Assembly: GCF_029873635.1 (NCBI RefSeq)
Contig: NC_080422.1
Coordinates: forward strand, 3,204,001 to 3,268,000
Length of the DNA: 64,000 nt
Direction: 5' to 3'
DNA from: Malania oleifera
Taxonomy: Eukaryota > Streptophyta > Magnoliopsida > Santalales > Ximeniaceae
Within the stretch, counting starts at the first letter, position 1. Each line of letters opens with the position of its first letter. Below the pieces are notes generated by a model, which saw only the letters and a program-made list of their open reading frames with translations, did not search any database and was not told where the DNA came from. Positions 32,926 to 43,342 of the stretch are shown piece after piece. A program made the translations under genes and the position numbers.

Positions 32926-33850
32926 ATGGCCAACGAGATGGCCCAGCTGAGGGGACTTGTTGGTGAAGTGATGGGATCACACCAGCATCAAGCAAGTTGG
33001 ACAAGTGAAATGTCAGAGGACTTTCACCATACTGTGGAAACTTTGCAGGTTCGGATGGTTGATCTGGATGCAAAGGTGAATCTAATGGTTCTTGCTATGG
33101 GGAACTCCAACACTCCAGGAGTTAGCAAGACTAAGGTACCAGAACCCAGGACGTATGGGGGTGGTCGTGATGCTAAGGAGTTAGAGAACTTCTTGTTTGA
33201 TATGGAACAGTATTTTCGTGCTGTGAGGATGACCTCAGAACAGGTGAAAGTGGATACTGCAACCATGTACTTGGTTAGTGATGCCAAACTGTGGTGGCGT
33301 GCTAAGTACAATGACATGGAAAACGGAAGCTGTGTAATTGATAGTTGGGCAGACTTGAAGAGAGAGCTCAAGGCCCAATTCTTACCTGAGAATGTTGAGT
33401 ATAATGCAAGGAAAAAGCTGAGAGACCTCAAGCATATTGGGTCGATAAGGGAATACGTGAAACAATTTTCTGCTTTGATGTTGGATATCAGGGATATGTC
33501 GGAGAAGGACAAGTTGTTCTATTTTCTAGAGGGGATGAAACCGTGGGCATGAACTGAACTTCATACACAAAGAGTTCAAGACTTGTCTACTGCACTTGCT
33601 GCTGCAAAACGCTTGGCTGACTACGTTGGGGAGAATACCGCTTCGTCCAAAGGGTTTGGCGGAGAGGGAAACAATGGGAAGTCTTTCAAGAAAGGCAAAC
33701 CTAAGAGTGGGGGAGCCGACTATAAAGCATCAACCTCAAAGGAAGCTTCGTTGTCTCGAGGGTTCAACACACCCAAGGGAAAGGGTAAACTTGAGTGTTA
33801 CTTGTGTTGAGGTCCTTATAGAGTTTTTGAGTGTCCTCACAAAGCAACAC
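32926..33850 (+). pseudogene. gypsy G gag (broken)
   Basis: The first open part (32926-33550) shows a typical plant Ty3 gag: coiled-coil start (DLDAKVNLMVLAM), PEPRTYGGGRDAKELENFL, YLVSDAKLWWRAKY, DLKRELKAQFLPENVEYNAR, LRDLKHIGSIREYVKQFS. A TGA at 33550-33552 interrupts; the Lys/Gly-rich tail continues to a broken zinc knuckle ECYLC-stop-GPYRVFECPH (near 33788-33840). An earlier start cannot be excluded. Confidence 0.88.
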
Positions 33851-33885
33851 TTAATGCATTACAGGCTTCCATTGCAGAACAGACA

Positions 33886-35853
33886 GTGGAAGATGATGGG
33901 GAAGAAGATGAGACCCCGAGGATGGGTGCAATGCGGCAAGTGAGCGCATTGGAAAAGCAGGCTAAAGCCCCTAATGTTACACGAGCCAAAGGGCTAATGT
34001 TTGTGGACTTGAGAATCAATGGGAAGAGTACCGGCGCTATGGTGGATACTGGGGCTACCCATAACTTTGTTTCGCAACCAGAGGCTTGGAGACTCAACTT
34101 ATCCTTAGAGAAGGATACAGGACGCATGAAAGCAGTTAATTCTGTAGTCCAACCTACTTTGGGAGTAGCCAAGCAAGTTATTGTGAAGCTTGGGTAGTGG
34201 GAAGGTCGTGTGAATTTTACTGCGGTGCCGTTGGATGACTTTCCAGTCATTTTGGGAATGGAGTTCCTAAGGGGGACGAAGGCAGTGCTGATGCCTTTGG
34301 CTAGTTCCCTGTGTCTGATGGGAGATCACTCGTGCATGGTACAAGTCGTTGTGATGAAGGAGACGATGGGAAGTCCCTTTCAGCTATACAACTCAATGAG
34401 AGATTGGGTCAGGGTGAGCAGACACGTCTAGCCACGGTGGTGGTAGACAAAGAAGTAGGCCAAAAGCTGGAGCCTACGACCATCCAAGTGGTGTTGGATG
34501 AGTACTAGGAGGTGTTGCCGGATAAGCTGCCTCACAATTTGCCTTCACAACGGATGGTGGAGCATGAGATCAAGTTGTTATCAGGAGTGAAACCACTTGC
34601 TAAAGGGCCATGTTGGATTGCGCCTCGAGAGATAGTAGAATTGGGGGAACAACTTGATGAATTGGAAGCGGGATGTGTTCACCCTTCCAAAACACCGTTG
34701 GGAGCATCGATGTTGTTTCAGAGGAAACATGAAGAGCATCTACGGAAGGTGTTCAACAGGCTGAGGGGAAACAGTCTAGATGTGAAGCTCTTTCGCTCAG
34801 TGGAGCAGCAAATTCCTTGGTCAAGTGATTGAGTAAGATCGTATTCGGAGGGGTATGGAGAAGGTAAGGATGATTCGAGAACGAAAGATCCCCACGATTG
34901 TGAAGGAGTTACGTTCCTTTCTTGGCCTTACTAGATATTGCAGGAAGTTCGTTGAGGGGTATTCGCAGAGAATAACTCGAATGACAGAATTACTGGGGAG
35001 GTATTATTGGCCACACACGCGGGATGATGTGGTTGATCATACCAAAACTTGTCTCACTTGCCAACAAGACAAGGGAGAGCGGAAGAAGTATGATACTTTC
35101 AGGGCCGCACCGAAATACTGTTCGGCAAAGGAGACGACACAATTGTTCCTTGTGACTGTTGTGAAACATTAGGGTGTTCCCCAAGTTATTATTTGTGACC
35201 GAGATTTAGTGTTCACTAACAACTTCTTGACAGAGTTTTTCAGGATATTCAGGTCACATCTTGACATGTCTTCGAGTTATCACCAACAGACAGATGGACA
35301 GATGAAGAGATTCAGAGAGCTACTGAACGAGTACTTGTGCCATTTTGCCAACGACAACCAGAAGAATGGCGTGCAACTATTTGATGTGGCTCCATTTTGT
35401 GGTAATGCCCAAAAGAGTTCAACAACCAACAAGAGTACTTTTGAGACAGGCCAGCTGCCATTGTTACCTCACACAATGGGCGAGCCGTATAGACGAAAGA
35501 GTCCCGGGGCGTACATCTTCACCAGAGAATGGAGGGCGTACATCTTCACCAGAGAATGGAGACAGAATGTAGAGTTTGCCCGAGCCTATCTGGAGAAAGC
35601 TTCTAAGCAGATGAAGAAGTGGGCAGATCAGGGGAAAAGACCGCAGTTTCATGTCAGTTGCCTCAAGCCGTTCAATGCCGACACCAATGATCTGAGCAGA
35701 AGTCAGTCCAACATAGCAGAGTTGAAGACAGTGCAACCTAATATACATGACGTTGAAGAGATCCTTGTAGACAGAAAGTTCATATCCTCAAGGAAGAAGC
35801 GGCAGAAGTTCCTAGTGAAGTGGAAATGCCTTGATGACAAAGAAATCAGCTAG
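33886..35853 (+). pseudogene. gypsy G protease, RT scraps, integrase and chromodomain (broken)
   Basis: Protease motif MVDTGATHNFVS lies near 34039-34074, with FPVILGMEFL further on. The RT start is seen only as MVEHEIKLLSGVKPLAKGP and GCVHPSKTPLGASMLFQRK, followed by a large deletion; a fragment FLGLTRYCRKFVEGYS (near 34918) is the RT/RNase H border. Integrase has YYWPHTRDDV...HTKTCLTCQQDK (zinc site), VPQVIICDRDLVFTN and SSYHQQTDGQ. The end has FHVSCLKPFN and a chromodomain EEILVDRKFISSRKKRQKFL then VKWKCLDD, stopping at 35851. A 27-bp tandem duplication (AYIFTREWR twice) lies at about 35508-35561. Confidence 0.88.
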
Positions 35854-35948
35854 ATTTGTGTAGAAGATACTCAACCGTTTGTGGACAAACTTGGAGTGTA
35901 CCTACCACCAAAGTCTATGTGGACGTCGACCGCATAAGTGAGGGAAAA

Positions 35949-36468
35949 TGTCACGAGTGAAGCTTGTTCAAGGCATTATGCTTGCCTATGACCGCTTATC
36001 TCGTGTGCTTGGGATGAGTTTTCATCATGTAAATACTAGTGTAGGGTTATTTTCTACTAGTAGAGTCTTTGTATGCTAAATAAGGCAGTATGACTCCTCG
36101 GTCACTTTGATGTTTCCTAGTGCCAGGATGATAATTACATAAAAACCTCTTTAAGGGAGGGTGAGTGGTCATCAATCATTGTAAAATTCACTAGCTATTG
36201 TCAACGTGTTTAGCCTACTTGCCTCCCTCGCTAAACACACGATGTCAACAGAGGTGTTGTTAATGAATTACATTTGCTTCAATGTTTACTACTTGCTTGC
36301 CACAACTTTCATGAATGCTTACTATTTTCGCTGTCATTTGATTGAATGCTAATGAAAGTGTTTCATGGATGAATGTTGGTAAACGATAGACTGGCTAGTT
36401 AAATAAGAGTGTTTTGGCTAGTGCTGCATGACCCTTCACAAGGGTGTGAAAATAGTCGGACCGTGACA
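35949..36468 (+). repeat. 3' LTR of G
   Basis: 520 bp, same ends as the 5' LTR; preceded by the purine stretch GTGAGGGAAAA and followed by CTAG. It rejoins solo LTR E at GTCCTGCC. Confidence 0.92.
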
Positions 36469-37138
36469 CTAGGTCCTGCCTTCGGGCCGCACAACCCAGT
36501 CATGTGGGGGTAAGACATGACACTAGCCAGCTATCCATCCAGGGTGTTTTCATGTATAGTTATATAAGATGATTTATATGTATAGAAATTTAGTATGTTA
36601 TACCATGTCATGATAAAATATGTATTTCCCAGATATGTTATAGACAGTTTTATCAAAAATGATTATTATACCGTTATATGTAAAACACTAAATTACTCAT
36701 GTTGCTACACACTGATATTAGTTTATTTCCCTTACTGAGAGGTGTTTCACCCCAGCTATATAAACATTTCAAGAGCCCCAGATAGACGAGCGGATAGAGC
36801 TCCGCAGCGTTAGAGTTCGACTATTCTACCCTATTTGAAGGGTAAGTCATTTCTAGGGTCTGACGGATTTTTAGGTGGCGACCCTAGGGCACTTTTTGGA
36901 CATTTTGGAATATGTGTATGTATATGACAGTTGTAGTAAAACTCTGGTATTGTGTTGGTTGGATAATTTGATATGTATATGATTTTACGTTTCCTGCTGC
37001 TTAGGTATCCGTGTTGTATTTCAGGTATATATCCCTAGTACCCATGGGTCCAAGTTGATTATGATTTGTCAGGATTATTCTATTGGATATTAATATGGGA
37101 AAAAAATTATGGTAAATAAGGCAAGTCTTTACACAACG

Positions 37139-38959
37139 GGTATGTGATTCAGGTAGAGTAGGAGACACAGGGTAGAAATGTAGGGAGTTCTAGCTCGAGA
37201 GATCAGCCGGCAGTGCAGGTGGAGTCAGAAACTTAGGATGGCGATGACGGTGTTCAGAACACGGAGTTCTAGCGCGGATGACCAGTAGCCGCGTCATAGC
37301 ATAGTTGTAAACTGACCTAGACGCATCATCAGGCCACCCCCTAGGTATGGTTTTGATGATTTGGTGCCTTATGTTCTTGTCACTAGCAGCGGGGATCCTA
37401 CTACCTTTCGAAGAGGCCGTGCACAGCCAGGAGAAGGGTAGTTGGATAGACACTATGGTAGAGGAGATGAAGTCGTTGCATAAGAACCAAACGTGAGACT
37501 TGGTGGAATTTTCAGTTGGGAAGCGGGCGATTAAATGCAAGTGGGTATACGGGAAGAAAGAAGCAGTTTTAGAAAGGAAAAGAGAGAAGTACAAGGCTTG
37601 CTTGGTAGCAAAGGGATACTCGCAGAGGAACCGAGTAGATTATGATGAAATCTTTTCCCCTGTGGTTAGACACACTTCCATCAGGGTTGTGTTGGGATTG
37701 GTGGCACAACAAGGCATACATCTAGAGCAGATGGACATAAAGACGATATTCTTCCATGGTGATCTTGATGAGCTGATTCACATGACAGTCAAAAGGGTTT
37801 AGCCAACCTAGACAAGAGTACTTAGTCTACAAATTGAAGAAGCCACTTTACGGGTTGAAGTAGTCTTTGAGGCAGTGGTATAAAAGGTTTGACGTCTATA
37901 TGATCTGTATTGGCTACAGGAGGTGTGAGTACGATTGTTGCGTCTATGTGAGGAGTCTTGTGGACGGGTCTCTCGTATTTTTATTACTGTATGTTGATGA
38001 CATATTGATTGTTGCTAAAGATATGACTGAGGTAAATCAGTTGAAGACCCTGTTGGGAAAAAAGTTTGATATGAAAGACTTGGGTGTAGCCAAGATGATA
38101 CTTGACATGGAGATTTGCAGGGACAGAGCTGTAGGGAGATTATGGTTATCTCAGGAAGGCTATGTGGAGAAGGTGCTGGAGATGTTTAGCATGACTAATG
38201 CTAAGCCGTTGAGCACACCTTTGGCGAGTCATTTCAGGCTGTCTATCACCCAATGCCCAAGGACGGACGATGAGGTTCGTGAAATGTCGAAGGTCCCTTA
38301 TGCTAGTACAGTAGGTGTCTAATGTATGCCATGGTGTGTACAAGGCTGGACCTGGCACATGCTATCAGTGTGGTGAGTAAATTCTTTTCGAATCCAGGAA
38401 ACAACATTGGGATGCGGTCAAGTGGATTCTCAGGTAGTTGAGGGGTACAATCGGATATGACATCATGTTCAGTAGACAACAGAGTGATTCGTCAGTGGTA
38501 GGGTACGTGGATGCTAACTATGCAAGAGACTTGGATGACAGGAGGTCTACCATAGGGTACTTATTTTCCCTTGTGGGTGGACCTATTTGTTGGAGGTCTA
38601 TGGTGCAGTCGCTCGTTGCTTTATCTATTACTGAGTCAGAGTACATGACAATGGCTGAGGCTGCCAAGGAAGTGTTGTGGCTTATGGGATTGGTTAGGGA
38701 GCTGGGTGTCTAGCAAGGTGGAGTTCGGCTGCAGTGTGGTAGTCAAAGTGCCATCTACTTGGCGAAGAATTAGGTGTACCATGCGAGGACAAATCACATT
38801 GATGTGCGGTATCACAGGGTTAGGGAATTGATTGTTTCAGGAGAACTTTTACTTGAGAAGGTTCATATGTCTGACAATGTGACTGATATGCTAATGAAGC
38901 CGGTCACAATGGACAAGTTCAAGCATTGCTTGGACTTGATGAACGTCTCTAGATGCTAA
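37139..38959 (+). pseudogene. copia D reverse transcriptase and RNase H (broken)
   Basis: This resumes after solo LTR E. RT: TFREAVHSQEKGSWIDTMVE (near 37400), KCKWVYGKKE, CLVAKGYSQRNRVDYDEIF, RVVLGLVAQQGIHLEQMDIK, FFHGDLDE, YGCCVYVR-like EYDCCVYVR, LLLYVDDILIVAK (catalytic YVDD intact near 37990) and KKFDMKDLG. RNase H: GYVDANYARDLDDRRSTIGY, ALSITESEYMTMAEAAKE, YHARTNHIDVRYH, TDMLMKPVT. Several stops (37801, 37861, 38321, 38711 regions) inactivate it. Confidence 0.9.
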
Positions 38960-39050
38960 ACGGAGATGACCTTAATCTACTGCCCCAGGTGAAGTAGCGG
39001 TTATGCTTTCAGATTTCTCCTAGGTGGTGAACATTCACCAAGGTGGAGAT

Positions 39051-39555
39051 TGTTGGGGATGTGACTCATATTTTGAGTAGAATGCATGCACCGGGAAAGC
39101 ATTGTGAAGCGAGTTGCGAGGAACAAGAGAGAAGTCTGCAGGATGAAAACCGGCGACGACTTGCTCGACATTATTAGAATTGAGGGGTAATCGTCAACGG
39201 TTTTAGGCAGAATGCAGGGGGTTCTTCTCGGCTTTAAATCGTTGATAGTTTGGCCTAAACCGTTGATGGTTTCATTTGGCGCACGTTACGGAATTTGAGT
39301 TTGTAGATCAGTAGATTGGGGGGATTGGAGGATTTTCCTTCGGGGATTGCTACAGGGATGGTTTAGATAGGTTCTAAGGTTCTTGTATGCTTGACGCTAA
39401 TTGTGAGCTTGACATTGTGATAATGAAAAATTCAGTTGCTCCTCCTGTGGAGTGATTACTTATCCCGTATAGTTCATCATTGAGTGATTGCATTGCTTGT
39501 TCTGTGATTATTTCGAGTTCAATTGTGTGGTTTCCATTGCGCATTTGCACCAACA
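39051..39555 (+). repeat. 3' LTR of D (505 bp)
   Basis: TGTTGGGGATGTG to GCACCAACA, preceded by the purine tract AAGGTGGAGAT and followed by CCTAT. It is shorter than the 5' LTR because of a deletion between CTCCTCCTGTGG and AGTGATTACTT. Confidence 0.92.
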
Positions 39556-39560
39556 CCTAT

Positions 39561-39860
39561 TTTTGTCTTTGTGTATTTGTTTTTATAAAAATTGATGAAA
39601 GATGATATTGATCATAATAAGGTTTGTTAATGACTTTGCAATTCATAATTGAGCCTGAATGATGCCTATTACCTCAATTTTTTTTTTTTTTTAATTTGAA
39701 AGGAAATACATGCCTAAATATATACATGTGTGTGTGTGTGTGTGTGTATATTATATTAATTAACTAAAATATCTTATCCATATCCTTGTTTTTACAAAAT
39801 CGTTGTATTACTGTATCCATATCTTGTTGTATCCATATTTCCTATGTGTATATAAAGGCG
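39561..39860. other. AT-rich spacer with TG microsatellite
   Basis: No gene. A (TG)n run of about 11 units lies at 39726-39748, and a T-run near 39680. Confidence 0.6.
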
Positions 39861-39864
39861 GACG

Positions 39865-40138
39865 ACAAGACTAGAACCTAGGACCTCCTAGTAACCAGAG
39901 CTCTGATGCCATGTTAGATTACCACTTTACCTAAAAGCTTAATGGTTCACCAACATTCTCCTTAGTGTGCTGTGTTGGGGGAGACCTCGATGCCTAGCCG
40001 GGAGAGATCCCGATGTGTGAGGAGGAGACTGTTGGGTTATCCCACATCGATTATGGAAGGGGCTGGTGGTCTAACGTGTGAGGAAAAGCCTCACCCTTGA
40101 GCTAGTTTTTGGGGTTAGAAGTCCTAGACCACCCAACA
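39865..40138 (-). mobile_element. TRIM-like LTR fragment(s) with primer-binding-site relic
   Basis: CTAGGACCTCCTAGTAACC, then CTCTGATGCCA directly beside TGTTAGATTACCAC (39914), is the reverse of an LTR end followed by a tRNA-Met primer-binding site (minus strand TGGCATCAGAG). The same arrangement occurs at 49290-49320. A second LTR-like block starts TGTTGGGTTATCCCACATCG at 40030 and ends ACCACCCAACA at 40138; CCCACATCG-type starts are common in short plant LTR elements. No target duplication found, so borders are uncertain. Confidence 0.5.
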
Positions 40139-41037
40139 TCTTAAACTCTATGCTCTTTGTCCTTTTCGCCCGTCCCAACCCTTATAACCCTCGTTTCACT
40201 GATCTCAAAGATTTCATGAGGACGATGGAGTTGGTGGACTTGATGAGATTGCCGTACCGGTACCGATTGCCACCCAATTGTCGGAGCTCCTCCTTTACCT
40301 TCGTCATATGCAATCTCTGCAGTTCCAAAAAATCACTCAATACAAACTTTTTCCCAAATCAACAACCTTTGAATTAAGGCTATCTTCTTCGAGTTTTTGT
40401 CTTATTGGAGCTAGACGTTGGAAAAATTTCTTGACTCAGTCACATAGCCATTTGACTCTTTGTCCTTGCTGGCTGCAGGGCCATCTTATAGGTCAATAGA
40501 TTGGGATAAGAGATGGAGCAGCGAAGCATTGGCGGAAGTGGCGGAAGGATGTTGGCCTTGTTCGACTGTTCCTCTCACCAGCAATGGCATCAACGATAGC
40601 CCATTAAAGATTCTGGGGAGTGGGTCTAAAGCTTCGGGATGGGGAGTTCCTGGAGATGGGAAGGGGGATCTAGGTGAAGCCGTGAAGGTGGGTTCAAGAA
40701 ATTATTCTATTTAAATGAAAAATATTTTTTGCTCACCTTTCAAATTATTATAATAACTTTTATAAATAGAAATTCAAAACAGGAGGACAAATTGGAGCAA
40801 GGATTTTTCTATATGATGTGCAAGTTATTGGAGCAAGGATTTTTCCCTCACGTAAGATAAGATTTCAAATATACTTTTAGGCTATGCTTAATTCAGATTA
40901 AAGGACTTGTTTGAAAAAGAAAAAAAAGAAAAAGAAAATAAGAAGGAAATTCGTTTTTCATTTTATTTTCTCTCTTTATCAAATCCAATTTAAAATGAAA
41001 ATTTTTTCTAATTTGATTATTAAAGATTACGATAAAA
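40139..41037. other. non-coding or gene-fragment DNA, not identified
   Basis: Two GC-richer patches (about 40100-40340 and 40480-40690) give short open frames with no recognised family. They may be crumbs of a captured gene or LINE. The rest is AT-rich. Confidence 0.4.
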
Positions 41038-41335
41038 GATACTAACCTTCCTAAACCTCCCCAATAGTCTCAAAAATCTCATGAACCTCCTTGAGCTTTC
41101 AAAAAAAGCGTGCACCTCCCATAGGGTTTCAAAACTTCCAACCTCCCTTGATATTTGATAATTAGGGCCCTTAGTACCCCTTATCAAATTTTAGGGGAGG
41201 TTTGCGCCTTTGGTGATACCTATGGGGAGGTTTGTGGACTTTTTAGAACTTGAGGTTTGTGTCTTTTTGTGAAATATCAAAGGAATTTTATAGAAATTTT
41301 GGAATCTATCCATGTCTTTTGGCCAAACCTCAGTA
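41038..41335. repeat. foldback element of the CCTCC.TGAGGTTTGGC family
   Basis: The left half has CCTTCCTAAACCTCC and ACCTCCTTGAGCTTTC. The right half has GGGGAGGTTTG twice and ends TGTCTTTTGGCCAAACCTCA. Halves are imperfect inverted copies; related to 18410-18725 and to the next-door copy 42488-42690. Confidence 0.55.
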
Positions 41336-41404
41336 GAGATCAACATTTTTTGTCCTAAAAATTGATAAAACTTAAAGAAGAATGATGTATAAAATCTAAA
41401 AAAA

Positions 41405-42487
41405 AAAAAAAAACGAGAATAACAAAACCAAGCCTTAAGTCCCACTAGGCGGGGTTGGCTACATAAATCCTTTTCCGCCAATTCACATGATCGAGGGCAT
41501 TTCCCTCGGCTAGTGTAAGATCTATTATATCCTTCCTCACTATCTCATTTCATGTTATTTTAGCTTTGCCCCTAACCCTTCTACTACCAATGACAACAAC
41601 TAGCTCACTCCTACTAATTGGTGCACTATTTGGTCTATGTTTTAGATGTTCAAACCATCTAAGCCTCCCCTCCCTTTTCTTGTCTTCTACTGGTGTTATG
41701 CCTAACTTTTGCGAATATATTCATTTCTTAATTTATCCTTTAATATTATATCATTCATTCACCTTAACATTTGCATTTCAGTAACTTTTATTTTTTGGAT
41801 ATGTTATTTCTTAGTTGCCCAACGTTATGATCTATAAAACATGACTGGTCTTATAGCCATCCTATAGAACTTTCCTTTTTTTAAGGGTATTTGTGATCAC
41901 ACAACACTCCCGAAGCTTTCCTCCATATTAGACCACCTACTTTAACTCCATACCTTCTCTTTAATTTTCCTTCTGCTTGCATAATAGCTCAAAGGTATCG
42001 AATCTAGTAATAGTGCTATTAGTTTCTTGACCATCAAGTTTAATCTTTTCTCTAATATTCCTCCAACCATGCCTCAAATTACATTTCATATATTCCGTCT
42101 TGTTTCTACTTATCCTCAAAACTCTAGAATCTAAAGCTTCTCTCCATTATTATACCTTATATTCTACTCTAGTCCTACTTCTATGAACCATATCAGTATC
42201 ATTTGCAAACAACATTCATCACTGTATCTTGTTTTGGATACTCCTAATGAGTTCGTTAATCACTGAAGTGAATAGATAAGGGTTCAAAGTAGATCTTTAA
42301 TGTACACCTATTGTAATTGGGAAAAAAATCTCTGGACTCTCCACCTGCAGTCCTAATGTTAGTTTTTGTTTTATCATACATATCCTTAATGACAACAGTA
42401 CACCTACTACATACATACTCCCTTATTTTGTTCCTTGATGTTCTATATCTCAATTTCTTCGATAACCAATTCTCTTGGCAAAAGACA
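41405..42487 (-). mobile_element. 5'-truncated RTE-type LINE
   Basis: The 3' end on the minus strand reads GTAGCCAACCCCGCCTAGTG, then GGACTTAAGGCTTGGTTTTGTTA, closely matching the end of the longer RTE copy at 60613. The inside aligns with 60700-61700 (both have AGATCTTTAATGTACAC/AGATCCTTAATGTACAC, TACATATCCTTAATGACA and TCTACTTATCCT). It is therefore the RT C-terminal part with many stops, truncated at its 5' end near 42487. Confidence 0.82.
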
Positions 42488-42690
42488 TTTGACATACCTT
42501 GAGGTTTGGCAAAAAGACATACACCTCCCCTCGAGCTTAAAAAATTTCACAAACCTTTCCTTAGGTTTGGCAAAAAATGCAGTTTCATAAATATGACATA
42601 ACTCCCTTGACATTGATTTTTGGGATGCTTAATACCATGTCTTTTTGCGAATATCAGGGGATTTTTGGCCAAACCTTTTTTTTTTCTCTA
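42488..42690. repeat. foldback element, second nearby copy
   Basis: ACCTTGAGGTTTGGCAAAAAGACATACACCTCC starts it (42496 on; longest exact shared part with other copies is GAGGTTTGGC). It ends with TTTTTGGCCAAACC near 42678. Inverted halves as in the other two copies. Confidence 0.5.
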
Positions 42691-42874
42691 ATGTTTTCCC
42701 ACTTCCAAAATGAGACATTACAATTGGATTTGCATGCTAGGAAATCTTCATGGGGGCAAAACACTTTTCTCATATTTTAGAGTTTGGATGTTGAATTTGG
42801 ATAAAAACAATATAAAATTGTAATTTCAAATTAAAAACACAAATTTTATGTCGATAACTTTGTTTGCAACAGGC

Positions 42875-42943
42875 AGTGTTGTGGTGTAGTTGATTATCAC
42901 GTAATTCTAATACAAGGTCTGTGGTTCAAGTCCGGGCAAGATT
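42875..42943 (+). pseudogene. tRNA-Val-like relic
   Basis: GTGGTGTAGTTGATTATCAC (A box side) and GGTTCAAGTCCGGGC (B box and T arm) sit at normal spacing, and their wording matches plant tRNA-Val(AAC). The anticodon arm is damaged: the loop reads TAATACA and the 3' half of its stem is missing, so the cloverleaf cannot form. It lies just upstream of the ZNHIT2-like gene leader. Confidence 0.7.
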
Positions 42944-42949
42944 GTTCTT

Positions 42950-43074
42950 CATTTCCATTCCGTCTGGTTGGAGCCATCTGTCTTTCGAAATCTCATCTTT
43001 ACAGCATCAAACTCATCAATACCCCCTCTTTATCAAATCTCGACATCTGGTATGTCATCTTCTCTCTCTCCCCT

Positions 43075-43132
<58 letters not shown>

Positions 43133-43342
43133 GTTATGGTTTCTACCATCGTAAAATTTTCAAATTTTAAGTGAATGGATACTTTTTTTCTTGTAAGTTT
43201 TTCTAGAGTTTTAGGGAAATCTATAGTCCTAATGATAAAATTATTAGCATTTAACAATATGTGCAAACAATCTTTGAAATGTTTTTGCAGCAGCGCAATC
43301 AAGCAAAAACGTCTGCTTCAAGCCCCCGCAACTAATTAAAAA
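42950..43342 (+). promoter_or_regulatory. 5' UTR exon, CT-repeat and 5' UTR intron of the ZNHIT2-like gene
   Basis: A leader-like segment ends CGACATCTG at 43049 before GTATGT, a good donor. The intron (43050-43290) opens with a (CT)n run of about 24 units at 43079-43129 and ends TTTTTGCAG. The leader resumes at 43291 (CAGCGCAATC) and reaches ATG at 43343. The transcription start is not known. CT-repeats in or next to the first exon are common in plant leaders. Confidence 0.6.

Larger units (their letters stand above)
32258..36468 (+). mobile_element. Ty3/gypsy chromovirus G, internally deleted, inserted in solo LTR E
   Basis: Both LTRs are 520 bp (32258-32777 and 35949-36468), starting TGTCACGAG and ending GGACCGTGACA. 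A 4-bp duplication CTAG flanks the element (32254-32257 and 36469-36472). It has an initiator-Met primer-binding site, gag, protease, scraps of RT, integrase and a C-terminal chromodomain. The order (integrase after RT, chromodomain last) is chromovirus-type. Most of RT and all of RNase H are missing, with many stops. Total 4.2 kb. Confidence 0.92.
25391..37133 (+). mobile_element. solo LTR E (gypsy-type, about 1.6 kb), split by F and G
   Basis: It starts TGTAGAGATC at 25391 and ends GCAAGTCTTTACA at 37133. The flanking pentamers are CAATG (25386-25390) and CAACG (37134-37138), a duplication with one transition. The pieces are 25391-25697, 31591-32257 and 36473-37133. It is clearly related to the LTRs of F: both share ATATCAGAACCTGGTTGGCT-like, CATGTGGGGGTAA and TTACTGAGAGGTGT segments in the same order. 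No internal region remains, so it is a solo LTR of a relative of F. Confidence 0.8.
22554..39555 (+). mobile_element. Tork-type Ty1/copia element D (outer element of nest 2)
   Basis: The 5' LTR is 22554-23147 and the 3' LTR 39051-39555. A perfect 5-bp duplication CCTAT flanks it (22549-22553 and 39556-39560). It has a primer-binding site, gag with one CCHC knuckle, protease, integrase, RT, RNase H and a purine tract AAGGTGGAGAT, in copia order on the plus strand. Solo LTR E interrupts it at 25391-37133 between integrase and RT. Without E it is about 5.3 kb. Stops throughout make it inactive. Confidence 0.93.

Noticed and set aside
40078-40377. LINE endonuclease-like fragment (FMRTMELVDL)
   Set aside because: Only about ten residues resemble L1 endonuclease. 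This may be chance.
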